Assembly: GCA_900548595.1 (NCBI GenBank)
Contig: URLB01000119.1
Coordinates: forward strand, 1 to 5,815
Direction of reading: 5' to 3'
DNA: 5,815 nt
Origin: an uncultured Eubacteriales bacterium
Lineage (GTDB): Bacteria > Bacillota > Clostridia > Lachnospirales > Anaerotignaceae
A program made the position numbers and the translations under genes. Within the stretch, counting starts at the first letter, position 1, and each line of letters starts with the position of its first letter. Positions 1-5,665 of the stretch are shown piece by piece. The notes beneath the pieces are model-generated. The model worked only from the letters and a program-made list of their open reading frames with translations. It was not told the DNA's origin and ran no database searches.

Positions 1-531
1 GTACTCTTTAATAATACCTAAAACTTCCGAAGCCCTTTTCTGCTGTATCATACATTCCTTTATATCGGTTATTCTGTGGCTTCTCGGCGCATAGAATCCC
101 ATTATCGCCTTTCCGTCTTTTACTCCGATCGGATACTGCGCTTTATTTCTATAGTTCCACGGAACATCCATCCCGATTGTAGGCTTAACCTCTATTTCTG
201 ATAGTTTTCCGATTCTCTCCATGCAATCTTTTACTCTTCCTGTTTTAAACTTAAGTTGAGTATTATAATCTATATGCTGGAGAGAACATCCTCCGCACGT
301 TTTATAATACGGACATTCCGCTTCTTTTCTGTTTTCTGATTTCTCTGTCAATTTAACAAGCTTTGCATATCCGTAATTTGTTTTCAGTTTAAGTATTAAT
401 ACTTCTCCTGTTTCGCCCGGTATCATTCCTTCTATAAAAAGAGTAAATCCATCTATTTTGCCTATTCCTTCTCCGTCATTTCCGAATGATGTACATGTAA
501 CAGTATATATTTTATTTTTTTCCAAATTCAT
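1..531 (-). CDS. rlmD: 23S rRNA (uracil-5-)-methyltransferase, RlmD/RumA (TrmA) family, N-terminal part
   Basis: This is the first 177 codons of an SAM-dependent RNA m5U methyltransferase; the gene continues past the left edge, so the SAM-binding and catalytic domain is not seen. Residues 1-60 form a TRAM-like beta-barrel region (a 'GEGIGKIDGFTLFIEG' stretch near 20-35) that binds RNA. The Fe-S motif C73-x5-C79-x2-C82 is followed by the usual 'GGCSLQH'. C160, after a conserved 'PWNYRNKAQYPIG' stretch at 124-136, would be the fourth cluster ligand. Known members methylate U1939 and/or U747 of 23S rRNA; Gram-positive enzymes can do both (RlmCD), so site specificity cannot be told from this part. 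The ATG at 531 is preceded by GAGGTG. It is transcribed divergently from the TfoX-like gene. Family assignment is firm, exact target is not. Confidence 0.93.
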   Translation of the reverse strand, partial: MNLEKNKIYTVTCTSFGNDGEGIGKIDGFTLFIEGMIPGETGEVLILKLKTNYGYAKLVKLTEKSENRKEAECPYYKTCGGCSLQHIDYNTQLKFKTGRVKDCMERIGKLSEIEVKPTIGMDVPWNYRNKAQYPIGVKDGKAIMGFYAPRSHRITDIKECMIQQKRASEVLGIIKEY

Positions 532-535
532 AATA

Positions 536-541
536 CACCTC
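536..541 (-). promoter_or_regulatory. Ribosome binding site of rlmD
   Basis: GAGGTG on the minus strand, four bases before the ATG at 531. It is the same hexamer that serves the divergent gene (632-637) and supports this start over internal ones. Confidence 0.75.
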
Positions 542-561
542 ATATATTTTTATTGTATAAT

Positions 562-590
562 AGTATATCATATAATTATCTCTTAGCCAA
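562..590 (-). promoter_or_regulatory. Candidate sigma-A promoter for rlmD
   Basis: On the minus strand, TTGGCT (590-585) and TATACT (567-562) are separated by exactly 17 bases. The -10 is preceded by TGA, giving an extended -10 (TG-n-TATACT). The distance to the ribosome site leaves a short leader of roughly 20 to 30 bases. The -35 matches consensus at four of six positions and the -10 at five of six. The region is very AT-rich, so chance matches are possible, but spacing and extended -10 together make this the best promoter in the window. Confidence 0.6.
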
Positions 591-610
591 AATATATGTT
601 TTTTTCAGCA

Positions 611-616
611 TATAAT
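611..616 (+). promoter_or_regulatory. Possible -10 element for the TfoX-like gene
   Basis: A perfect TATAAT lies 34 bases before the GTG start and 15 bases before the ribosome site. No convincing -35 hexamer sits 16-18 bases upstream and there is no TGn extension, so this is only a candidate in an AT-rich spacer. The intergenic region 532-644 otherwise holds no gene that I can see. Confidence 0.35.
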
Positions 617-631
617 TTTATAACCGTATAC

Positions 632-637
632 GAGGTG
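632..637 (+). promoter_or_regulatory. Ribosome binding site deciding the GTG start of the TfoX-like gene
   Basis: GAGGTG lies seven bases before the GTG at 645. The first in-frame ATG (668) has no comparable site, so the GTG start is preferred. Confidence 0.75.
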
Positions 638-644
638 AATAACA

Positions 645-995
645 GTGGCAACAAACAAAGATTATATGGAGTTTACAGCAGAGGAGCTTTCGGAAGCCGG
701 AACAATAACCTACAGAAAAATGTTCGGCGAATACGGGGTATACTGCGACGGAATTTTTTTCGGAACAGTTGAGGATAATCAGCTTTATATAAAAATAACG
801 GTTGGCGGCAAAAATTTCATGCCTAATGCAGTTATAGCCTCCCCACATGAAGGGGCGAATTTTTTTCTTATTGAAAATATCGAAGATAAAGAGTTCCTAA
901 AAAATATAGTACGCATAACATGCGCGGAACTTCCTCCTCCCAAAAACAAAAAAATCTGTCAAAAACCTAAAAAAGCAAGAGCTTCCATGAAATAA
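645..995 (+). CDS. TfoX/Sxy family N-terminal-domain protein
   Basis: This 116-residue protein starts at a GTG behind a good ribosome site and carries a single TfoX N-terminal domain. The diagnostic core is 'YRKMFGEYGVYCDGIFFG' at residues 23-40, followed by 'LYIKIT' at 47-52, then an 'SPHEGAN' segment and a 'KEFLKNIV' helix. It ends in ELPPPK and a very basic Lys-rich tail, a pattern I recall from many small clostridial TfoX-like proteins. The name comes from the proteobacterial competence regulator Sxy/TfoX, but these stand-alone N-domains have no established function in Firmicutes and lack the C-terminal TfoX domain. The gene is monocistronic: it points away from rlmD and converges on the large minus-strand operon. 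The basic tail could contact nucleic acid; that is inference only. Family call is secure, role unknown. Confidence 0.88.
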   Translation: MATNKDYMEFTAEELSEAGTITYRKMFGEYGVYCDGIFFGTVEDNQLYIKITVGGKNFMPNAVIASPHEGANFFLIENIEDKEFLKNIVRITCAELPPPKNKKICQKPKKARASMK

Positions 996-1019
996 AATTT
1001 CATGAAAGCTCTTTATTCA
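969..1019. terminator. Bidirectional rho-independent terminator between the TfoX-like gene and the minus-strand operon
   Basis: Bases 977-993 pair with 997-1013 in a 17-bp stem with one internal mismatch (C985 against A1005) and a three-base AAA loop. On the plus strand the stem is followed by a T-rich stretch (TTTATT); on the minus strand it is followed within two bases by six T (969-974). The stem includes the final codons of the TfoX-like gene, whose TAA (993-995) lies at the loop, and its outer edge touches the TAA (1015-1013) of the convergent operon. One hairpin can therefore serve both transcripts. Confidence 0.85.
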
Positions 1020-1564
1020 TTATTATAGCTGTATTCGCAGACCGTTTGGTCGCATATGCAATTTCTGCAATTGGCAAAACTCGAGTTCGCCTCTTCTTCT
1101 CCCGTTTTAAGCATAGTCCTCATCCTGTCTGAAGTTTCAAGAACCCTGATTCTTACAGAGCGAGTATTTCTTATCATAAAACAGTTGTTTTTATATATAA
1201 TCACCGCTTTTTTGGGACTGTACCCGTATATATCTTCAATAATAAGCATGTAAGCTCCGACTTGAAGCAAATCTCCGTCATGCGGAAAGTCCGTCTGACC
1301 GCTTTTTATTTCAACCGGCAGCAGTTCTCCCGTTATCCTATGCTTATAAATCATATCAGGTTTGCCCTGAAGCCCGTATTTTTCGGAGCAGAGTATTTTA
1401 CCGTACGTTATGCCGTCTTTCTTATCTTTTGTATACATATCAGTATAAATTACTTTCCAAAATAAAAACTTCGGCGGTTTTTTAAGTTTTTTTATGCCGT
1501 TTCTGCCGAATACGAACATAAATATTAAAAGAATAATTACTGCCGCTATAAGAACATAAATCAT
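1013..1564 (-). CDS. Membrane-anchored Cas4-like PD-(D/E)XK nuclease, catalytic half
   Basis: This 183-residue protein begins with one transmembrane helix (about residues 2-19), followed by a basic segment (RNGIKKLKK, 21-29) that should place the rest in the cytoplasm. The soluble part is a PD-(D/E)XK domain of the Cas4/RecB-like family: 'GLQGKPD' with D70, 'LLPVEIKSG' with E85-x-K87, and 'QVGAY' (Q101-x3-Y105), followed by 'IIEDIYGYSP'. The C-terminus has a Cys cluster C166-x2-C169 with C171 and C176, like the Fe-S ligands of Cas4. Family members are metal-dependent DNA exonucleases. The N-terminal cysteine and the motif-I histidine are missing here but present in the preceding ORF (1561-1857). 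The ATG overlaps that ORF's TGA as ATGA and has GGTGG six bases upstream, suggesting coupled translation. I see no cas genes nearby, so a CRISPR adaptation role is not supported. It is the last gene of the operon. Confidence 0.82.
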   Translation of the reverse strand: MIYVLIAAVIILLIFMFVFGRNGIKKLKKPPKFLFWKVIYTDMYTKDKKDGITYGKILCSEKYGLQGKPDMIYKHRITGELLPVEIKSGQTDFPHDGDLLQVGAYMLIIEDIYGYSPKKAVIIYKNNCFMIRNTRSVRIRVLETSDRMRTMLKTGEEEANSSFANCRNCICDQTVCEYSYNNE

Positions 1565-1857
1565 ATTAAGCCACCGTCTCTCAAAGCAAAATAAGCAACA
1601 GAAAAAAATATTATAATCAAAGCTATAATAACTGCTTTTCGCCGTCTTATGCTTCTTTTATAGAATTTTTCATGATATTTTACTCCGTCTGTCAGACGTC
1701 CTTGCCCGTCGTTTTCTATTCCGAGTCTTTCGTTACGTTCTTTCGCAAGCTTTCTTAGTTCGTTTCTTCCGTAAACCCTTTCATAGTACCACTGATACGG
1801 ACAGTATTCAAATTTACTAAGCTCCGTAGCCGATATAATATACCTATCCTTGTCCAT
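1561..1857 (-). CDS. Small membrane-anchored protein carrying the N-terminal Cas4-like segment
   Basis: This 98-residue ORF begins with a stretch typical of Cas4-family N-termini: 'SATELSKFEYCPYQWYY' (9-25), where C19 would be the lone N-terminal Fe-S ligand. It then has a charged segment and 'GVKYH' (58-62), matching the G-x3-H motif whose histidine (H62) belongs to the RecB/Cas4 active site. A basic stretch (KRSIRRRK, 67-74) precedes one hydrophobic helix (about 75-92), predicting a cytoplasmic N-terminus and a C-terminus just outside. There is no D or E-x-K motif; those lie in the next ORF. Its ATG overlaps the yhaM stop by one base (TGATG) and its TGA overlaps the next start (ATGA). It could be a partner subunit of the catalytic ORF, or the front half of a once-single gene split by a -1 frame change. 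Family relation is inferred from motifs. Confidence 0.75.
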   Translation of the reverse strand: MDKDRYIISATELSKFEYCPYQWYYERVYGRNELRKLAKERNERLGIENDGQGRLTDGVKYHEKFYKRSIRRRKAVIIALIIIFFSVAYFALRDGGLI

Positions 1858-2798
1858 CAGTACTCTGTCTTCCTTATGTTTCTTCCCATCATTTTATGGT
1901 AACCTGCCCATGGACCTGCCGTTGAATCAGCGCTTATAAATTCCTCAAAAACTTTGCTCTTGGCATCCATATCATCTGCACAATGAAGAATATGCGCCTC
2001 AAGAGTTTTCGGAAGAACCGGCGAACCATATTCATATTCTCCGTGGTGCGAAAGTATACAATGTTTTAATATAGTCTTAAGTCTGTCGGGAAATCCGTCA
2101 ATCCCCGAAGCTGTTTTTTCAACAAGCTCCGCTCCTATATATATATGCCCGAGAAGCTGTCCGTCATCGGTATAGTCGTTAAGCGGAAATTCCGAAAGTT
2201 CCCACAGTTTTCCCACGTCATGAAGCATGGCAGAGGCAACCAAAACGTCTCTATCAACAAATTTATACTTATCAGCCATAAAATCGCATATTTGCGTTAC
2301 CGAAAGAGAGTGTTCCAACAATCCTCCCAGGTATCCGTGATGTACGCTTTTCGCTGCGGAATGTATTGAAAATTCTTTAGCCACAAACGTATTCTTCAAA
2401 AATATTTTTTCCAGCAATTCTTTTATATGCTGATTTTTTATTGTATTTATGTATGATGTAAACTCCACCCACATATTTTTTATATCTTTTTCAGTAGACG
2501 GTATATAATCGGCAGGGTCATATTCTCCGTCTTTGCTTCTTCTTATCCTTTTTACATTCAGCTGTATTTCATTATTAAATATCTGAGCTGTAGCGTCTAT
2601 TTTTATCATGTCGTTTTCGGAAAAAGACTGTATTTCATTTCCGAGATTCCAAACTTTCGCGTCAACAGTTCCTGTCTTGTCCGCAAGTTTTAACGATAAA
2701 TAGTTTTTATCGTTTTTAGACTTAAATGTCTGTCTGCTTTTACACAAATAATGTTCAACTACCTGTTCGCCCTCTTTTATCTCGTTTATATACTTCAT
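1857..2798 (-). CDS. yhaM: 3'-5' exoribonuclease YhaM family (OB-fold plus HD domain)
   Basis: With the ATG at 2798 this is 313 residues, close to the 314 I recall for Bacillus subtilis YhaM. Residues 1-90 are an OB-fold nucleic-acid-binding domain ('YLSLKLADKTGTVDAKVWN', 33-51). The HD metal-binding phosphohydrolase domain follows: 'GGLLEHSLSV' (H163), 'AMLHDVGKL' (H193-D194), 'HIYIGAE' (H218), 'SHHGEYEYGSP' (H251-H252) and 'HCADDMDAK' (D275-D276). Known members are Mn-dependent 3'-5' exonucleases that degrade RNA and also ssDNA. The start is decided by AAGGAGG five bases upstream; an in-frame ATG at 2840 would add 14 residues that lie inside the kinase gene and lacks this support. It begins 10 bases after the kinase stop and ends overlapping the next ORF by one base. 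It is complete, with all HD metal ligands visible. Confidence 0.95.
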   Translation of the reverse strand: MKYINEIKEGEQVVEHYLCKSRQTFKSKNDKNYLSLKLADKTGTVDAKVWNLGNEIQSFSENDMIKIDATAQIFNNEIQLNVKRIRRSKDGEYDPADYIPSTEKDIKNMWVEFTSYINTIKNQHIKELLEKIFLKNTFVAKEFSIHSAAKSVHHGYLGGLLEHSLSVTQICDFMADKYKFVDRDVLVASAMLHDVGKLWELSEFPLNDYTDDGQLLGHIYIGAELVEKTASGIDGFPDRLKTILKHCILSHHGEYEYGSPVLPKTLEAHILHCADDMDAKSKVFEEFISADSTAGPWAGYHKMMGRNIRKTEY

Positions 2799-2803
2799 GG
2801 TTT

Positions 2804-2810
2804 CCTCCTT
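2804..2810 (-). promoter_or_regulatory. Strong ribosome binding site fixing the yhaM start
   Basis: AAGGAGG on the minus strand, five bases before the ATG at 2798. It shares two bases with the kinase TAA stop (2811-2809), so ribosomes finishing the kinase end directly on this site. Confidence 0.9.
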
Positions 2811-4248
2811 ACTTATCCGAAAGGCTGAGACTGAACTCAAACCTTGCTCCTCCTATTTCCGAATCCTTGCATACAATTATTTCACCGTGCGCATTTATAA
2901 TTTCCTTAACCGCACATAATCCCAGTCCGCTTCCCATTTTGTCAGCGCCTCTGGAACTGTCGGTTTTATAAAACGCTTCAAACACTCGTCTTTTCTCGTT
3001 TTCCGGAATACCGCATCCGCTGTCGGATACAGATATATAAGCTTTTTGTTCATTTTCATGTACAGATGTTTCTATTTCAACAGTGCCGCCTTCCGGAGTA
3101 AATTTTATTGCGTTATCCAAAAGATTGTGCAATACCCTGTGTATTTCTTTTCTATCCGCCTTAACTATCGTTTCGTTATCATCCATCACCAGACGGCAGG
3201 CTAATTTCTTTTCTCTGAACCGATGTTCAAATATATCCAGTACGTCGCTTATAAGCTCATTTATGTCAAAATCCGTTATATCGAGCTTTAAGACGTTTTC
3301 CTGTGTTCTTCCCATATCTACTATATTATTTGTAAGAACAGTGAGTCTCTGCGTTTCTTCAAGTATAATTCCCATGTAGTAATCATATTTTTCCTCAGGA
3401 ATCATGCCGTCTTTCATAGCCTGTACAAATCCCTGTATGCTTGTCAGAGGAGATCTTAAGTCATGGGCGACGCTGGCTACAAAAAGCCTTCTGTCCTGAT
3501 CTTTTTTCTCAAGACTTTCCGCCATATAATTAAAACTGTCGGCCAACTGTCCTATTTCGTCATTGGAATCTATGGAAAGTCTCCTATCGAAGTTTCCGTC
3601 AGCTATTATCTTTGCTGCCTTATTAACTTCAAGCAATGGTTTTGTAAGCCTTTTTGAAAAAAAGTATATAAGCACAACAGCCATAATAAGCCCCAACATT
3701 CCGGATAAAAACAGTACTTCCAGCATTCCCTCTATTGTCTGCTGTATTTCAGGCACCGGAGAACATAGAAATATCCCTCCGTATGTTATGCCGTTAATCA
3801 TAATCGGATAGCCTACGGTCATCATGTTTTCGGAAAACATTCCCCCTACTTTTCCTCTTACGGTAACAATATTTCCGTTAAGCACGCTGTTTACAGTATC
3901 ATTTGTTATGGACTGCCCTATCCACGCACTGTTAATAGATGAGGAAACCGCCGATACCCTTCCGAAGCTGTCCAGAAAAAATATGCTTTCCCCATTATAA
4001 TCTTCAAGTATTTCCATACGGCGCAGCAAATCGCCTGTATTAATTACTCCGCTTGAAAGGGACCTTCCGTACTGTCTTGCAATAGACTGCGCATGTTCTT
4101 TAAGCTCCGACTGCTTCTGTCCGTAATAGTAATCGGTACAGAAATAGTATACGGAACCTGCCATAATAAGAAAAGCCGAGAAAAAAATAAGTATGTATAT
4201 ACCTGTCTGCTTAAAAAAAATCGAACTTTTTTTTGGCATAAGCGTCAT
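2809..4248 (-). CDS. Membrane sensor histidine kinase (HAMP, HisKA, HATPase_c)
   Basis: This 479-residue two-component sensor partners the response regulator upstream. Order of parts: transmembrane helix 1 (about 16-36), an extracytoplasmic sensor region (about 37-175, Cache- or PAS-like by length and its 'ESIFFLDSFGRV' strand), transmembrane helix 2 (about 176-197), HAMP (about 198-250), a DHp domain with H-box 'SVAHDLRSPLTS' (phospho-acceptor H262), then the ATPase with N-box 'HNLLDNA' (N375, N379), G1 'DSGCGIP' (D409) and G2 'GSGLGL' (439-444). All motifs for kinase activity are intact. The start overlaps the regulator stop as ATGA; a second ATG at codon 4 is a possible alternative. The architecture resembles PhoR/ResE-type kinases, but the ligand cannot be read from sequence. 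Codons 5-13 contain two 8-base homopolymer runs. Confidence 0.95.
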   Translation of the reverse strand: MTLMPKKSSIFFKQTGIYILIFFSAFLIMAGSVYYFCTDYYYGQKQSELKEHAQSIARQYGRSLSSGVINTGDLLRRMEILEDYNGESIFFLDSFGRVSAVSSSINSAWIGQSITNDTVNSVLNGNIVTVRGKVGGMFSENMMTVGYPIMINGITYGGIFLCSPVPEIQQTIEGMLEVLFLSGMLGLIMAVVLIYFFSKRLTKPLLEVNKAAKIIADGNFDRRLSIDSNDEIGQLADSFNYMAESLEKKDQDRRLFVASVAHDLRSPLTSIQGFVQAMKDGMIPEEKYDYYMGIILEETQRLTVLTNNIVDMGRTQENVLKLDITDFDINELISDVLDIFEHRFREKKLACRLVMDDNETIVKADRKEIHRVLHNLLDNAIKFTPEGGTVEIETSVHENEQKAYISVSDSGCGIPENEKRRVFEAFYKTDSSRGADKMGSGLGLCAVKEIINAHGEIIVCKDSEIGGARFEFSLSLSDK

Positions 4249-4937
4249 CTCGTTTCAAATTTATAACCAACCCCGTGAACCGTTTTTATACTCCAGTTTT
4301 CATTTTCGGAATTGAGTTTTTCTCGTATTCTTTTTATATGAACGTCTACTGTTCGCGAGTCGCCGACATATTCATATCCCCATATTTTATCCAAAAGTTG
4401 CTCTCTTGTGAAAACCTGATTTTTATTTTCAGCCAAAAAATAAAGCAATTCCAATTCCTTCGGAGGAAACTGTAGGCTTTCTCCACGATACACTACGGTA
4501 TAATCGTTAAGGCTTATTTTAAGATCGTCAAAGGAAACCTCTTTGCCGCTTTCCTTCGAATTATCACTTTTGCCGTATCTTCTGAGAACCGCCTTTACCC
4601 TTGCCACCATCTCGTTAGGCTCAAACGGTTTCACCATATAATCATCGGCCCCCATTTCCAGACCGAGCACTTTATCAAAAGTATCGCTTCTTGCCGTAAG
4701 CATTATTATCGGCGTATCGCTTTTCTTTCTTATTTCAGTACATATTTGATAACCGTCCATACCGGGAAGCATAAGATCCAATATAACAAGTTTAGGATTA
4801 TATGCGTAAAATTCGTCAATGGCCTTTCGCCCGTCGTTTACTTCCTTTGTCTCGAATCCTTCCTTTGTAAGGTAGAGCGAAATAAGCTCCGCTATATGTT
4901 TTTCATCGTCAACTATTAATATTTTTGTTTTTTCCAA
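4245..4937 (-). CDS. OmpR/PhoB-family response regulator
   Basis: This 230-residue regulator has an N-terminal receiver domain (3-120) with acidic pocket D10-D11, phospho-acceptor D54 in 'LVILDLMLPGMDG', T81 and K103 of 'KPF'. After a short linker comes a C-terminal winged-helix DNA-binding domain (about 131-230) with 'FPPKELELLYFLAEN', 'QLLDKIWGYEY', 'RTVDVHIKRIREKL' and a final 'TVHGVGYKFE'. It is expected to be phosphorylated by the kinase encoded immediately downstream and to regulate transcription, possibly of this operon; no binding site could be identified. The start is TTG (4937-4935), chosen because the receiver begins right there and AAAGGAGG lies nine bases upstream. The first 29 bases overlap the end of plsC in another frame. 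All catalytic residues are present. Confidence 0.95.
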   Translation of the reverse strand: MEKTKILIVDDEKHIAELISLYLTKEGFETKEVNDGRKAIDEFYAYNPKLVILDLMLPGMDGYQICTEIRKKSDTPIIMLTARSDTFDKVLGLEMGADDYMVKPFEPNEMVARVKAVLRRYGKSDNSKESGKEVSFDDLKISLNDYTVVYRGESLQFPPKELELLYFLAENKNQVFTREQLLDKIWGYEYVGDSRTVDVHIKRIREKLNSENENWSIKTVHGVGYKFETR

Positions 4938-5664
4938 ACCGCTCTTCCTCCTTTAAGGCGCTTCCGACGATTTCCTGCACTCTTTCGGCAAGTGTATTCT
5001 GCTCGTCTTTCGGCATACCCTTAGTCTCTATTATCGGATGATATGTTAATTTTACCGTGCCTTTTTTTATCCAGAAATGATTATCCTCCAAAATCGTATG
5101 GCTTCCATCAATCGTTAAAGGAAGTATAGGCGCTCCACTTTTTGTAGCAAGTTTAAAAGAACCTGCTTTAAACTCCAGCATAGGTCCGTCGGTTCTTGTT
5201 CCTTCCGGAAAGATACACATGTTGTCTCCCGCCTTCACTTTCTTTATGCCGTCAATAAGCGCCTGCATAGACTGTCTCATATCTTTTCTGTCCATAAAAA
5301 CGCATCCTATGGACGTCATCCATTTCCTTAAAACGGGAACTTTTTTCAATTCTGCTTTGGCTATAAATCCTATCGGTCTATTAAGTGTGGAAACTATCGC
5401 AAATATATCCAACATACTCTGATGATTGGCTATAAGAACAAAATTCCTGTCCTTAGGTATATTGTCAGCGCCTTCGACTATTATATTTGTACCTGTTCTT
5501 TTAAGCGTATTGTTGACTATTTCAGCCGCTTTTTCGCAGGCGTATGCGTCTCCGGCCGCTTCGCCGTCTTTTTCTCTTATTTCGTCCGATATAATCATTT
5601 TCCTATACTTAGCAAGTACTTCTATTACAAGCATAACATACGTTCTGACAGTTCTGAAAAACAT
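4909..5664 (-). CDS. plsC: 1-acyl-sn-glycerol-3-phosphate acyltransferase (PlsC/LPLAT family)
   Basis: This 251-residue enzyme should acylate lysophosphatidic acid to phosphatidic acid at the cytoplasmic membrane, the second acylation in phospholipid synthesis. Family blocks in order: 'NHQSMLD' (80-86, the NHx4D catalytic motif, H81 and D86), 'GFIAKAELKKVP' (99-110), 'GCVFMDRKD' (120-128), 'IFPEGTRTDG' (151-160, glycerophosphate binding) and 'APILPLTIDGS' (178-188). The N-terminal 18 residues are amphipathic to hydrophobic and may be membrane-associated. Length is normal for the family. The ATG has AGGAGG six bases upstream and begins one base after the stop of the preceding ORF. Its 3' end overlaps the response-regulator start by 29 bases. 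Related LPLAT enzymes can use other lyso-acceptors, so exact substrate is inferred. Confidence 0.93.
   Translation of the reverse strand: MFFRTVRTYVMLVIEVLAKYRKMIISDEIREKDGEAAGDAYACEKAAEIVNNTLKRTGTNIIVEGADNIPKDRNFVLIANHQSMLDIFAIVSTLNRPIGFIAKAELKKVPVLRKWMTSIGCVFMDRKDMRQSMQALIDGIKKVKAGDNMCIFPEGTRTDGPMLEFKAGSFKLATKSGAPILPLTIDGSHTILEDNHFWIKKGTVKLTYHPIIETKGMPKDEQNTLAERVQEIVGSALKEEERFGKNKNINS
4947..4954 (-). promoter_or_regulatory. Ribosome binding site deciding the TTG start of the response regulator
   Basis: AAAGGAGG on the minus strand, nine bases before the TTG at 4937, lying inside the plsC coding sequence. It is the main support for a TTG start, since no ATG or GTG is placed to give a full receiver domain. 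Confidence 0.85.
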
Positions 5665-5665
5665 A

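Noticed and set aside
541..598. Inverted CATATAT/ATATATG copies in the divergent intergenic region as an operator
   Set aside because: The arms are short, about 44 bases apart and in a very AT-rich stretch, so chance is the simpler explanation.
618..848. Minus-strand open frame of 76 codons opposite the TfoX-like gene
   Set aside because: It lies antisense to a convincing TfoX-domain gene, has no recognisable motif and no good ribosome site.
1056..1465. Two plus-strand open frames opposite the Cas4-like catalytic ORF
   Set aside because: Their translations are low in complexity with no domain, and the minus strand carries clear catalytic motifs over the same bases.
1600..1610. A classical X-XXY-YYZ slippery heptamer for -1 frameshifting at the T run
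   Set aside because: The in-frame context ATA TTT TTT TCT does not give a full heptamer and no strong downstream stem was seen; only simple homopolymer slippage remains possible.
1013..1857. A CRISPR-Cas locus, suggested by the Cas4-like motifs
   Set aside because: No direct repeats with regular spacers and no cas1, cas2 or effector genes are visible; neighbours are housekeeping-type genes.
2798..2840. A longer start for yhaM at the in-frame ATG at 2840
   Set aside because: The extra 14 residues do not look like the family N-terminus, lie inside the kinase gene, and the ATG at 2798 has a strong AAGGAGG site and gives the usual family length.
3083..3811. Plus-strand open frames within the histidine kinase region, some with hydrophobic stretches
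   Set aside because: The kinase motifs on the minus strand explain the region; the opposite frames are antisense to conserved codons and lack ribosome sites.
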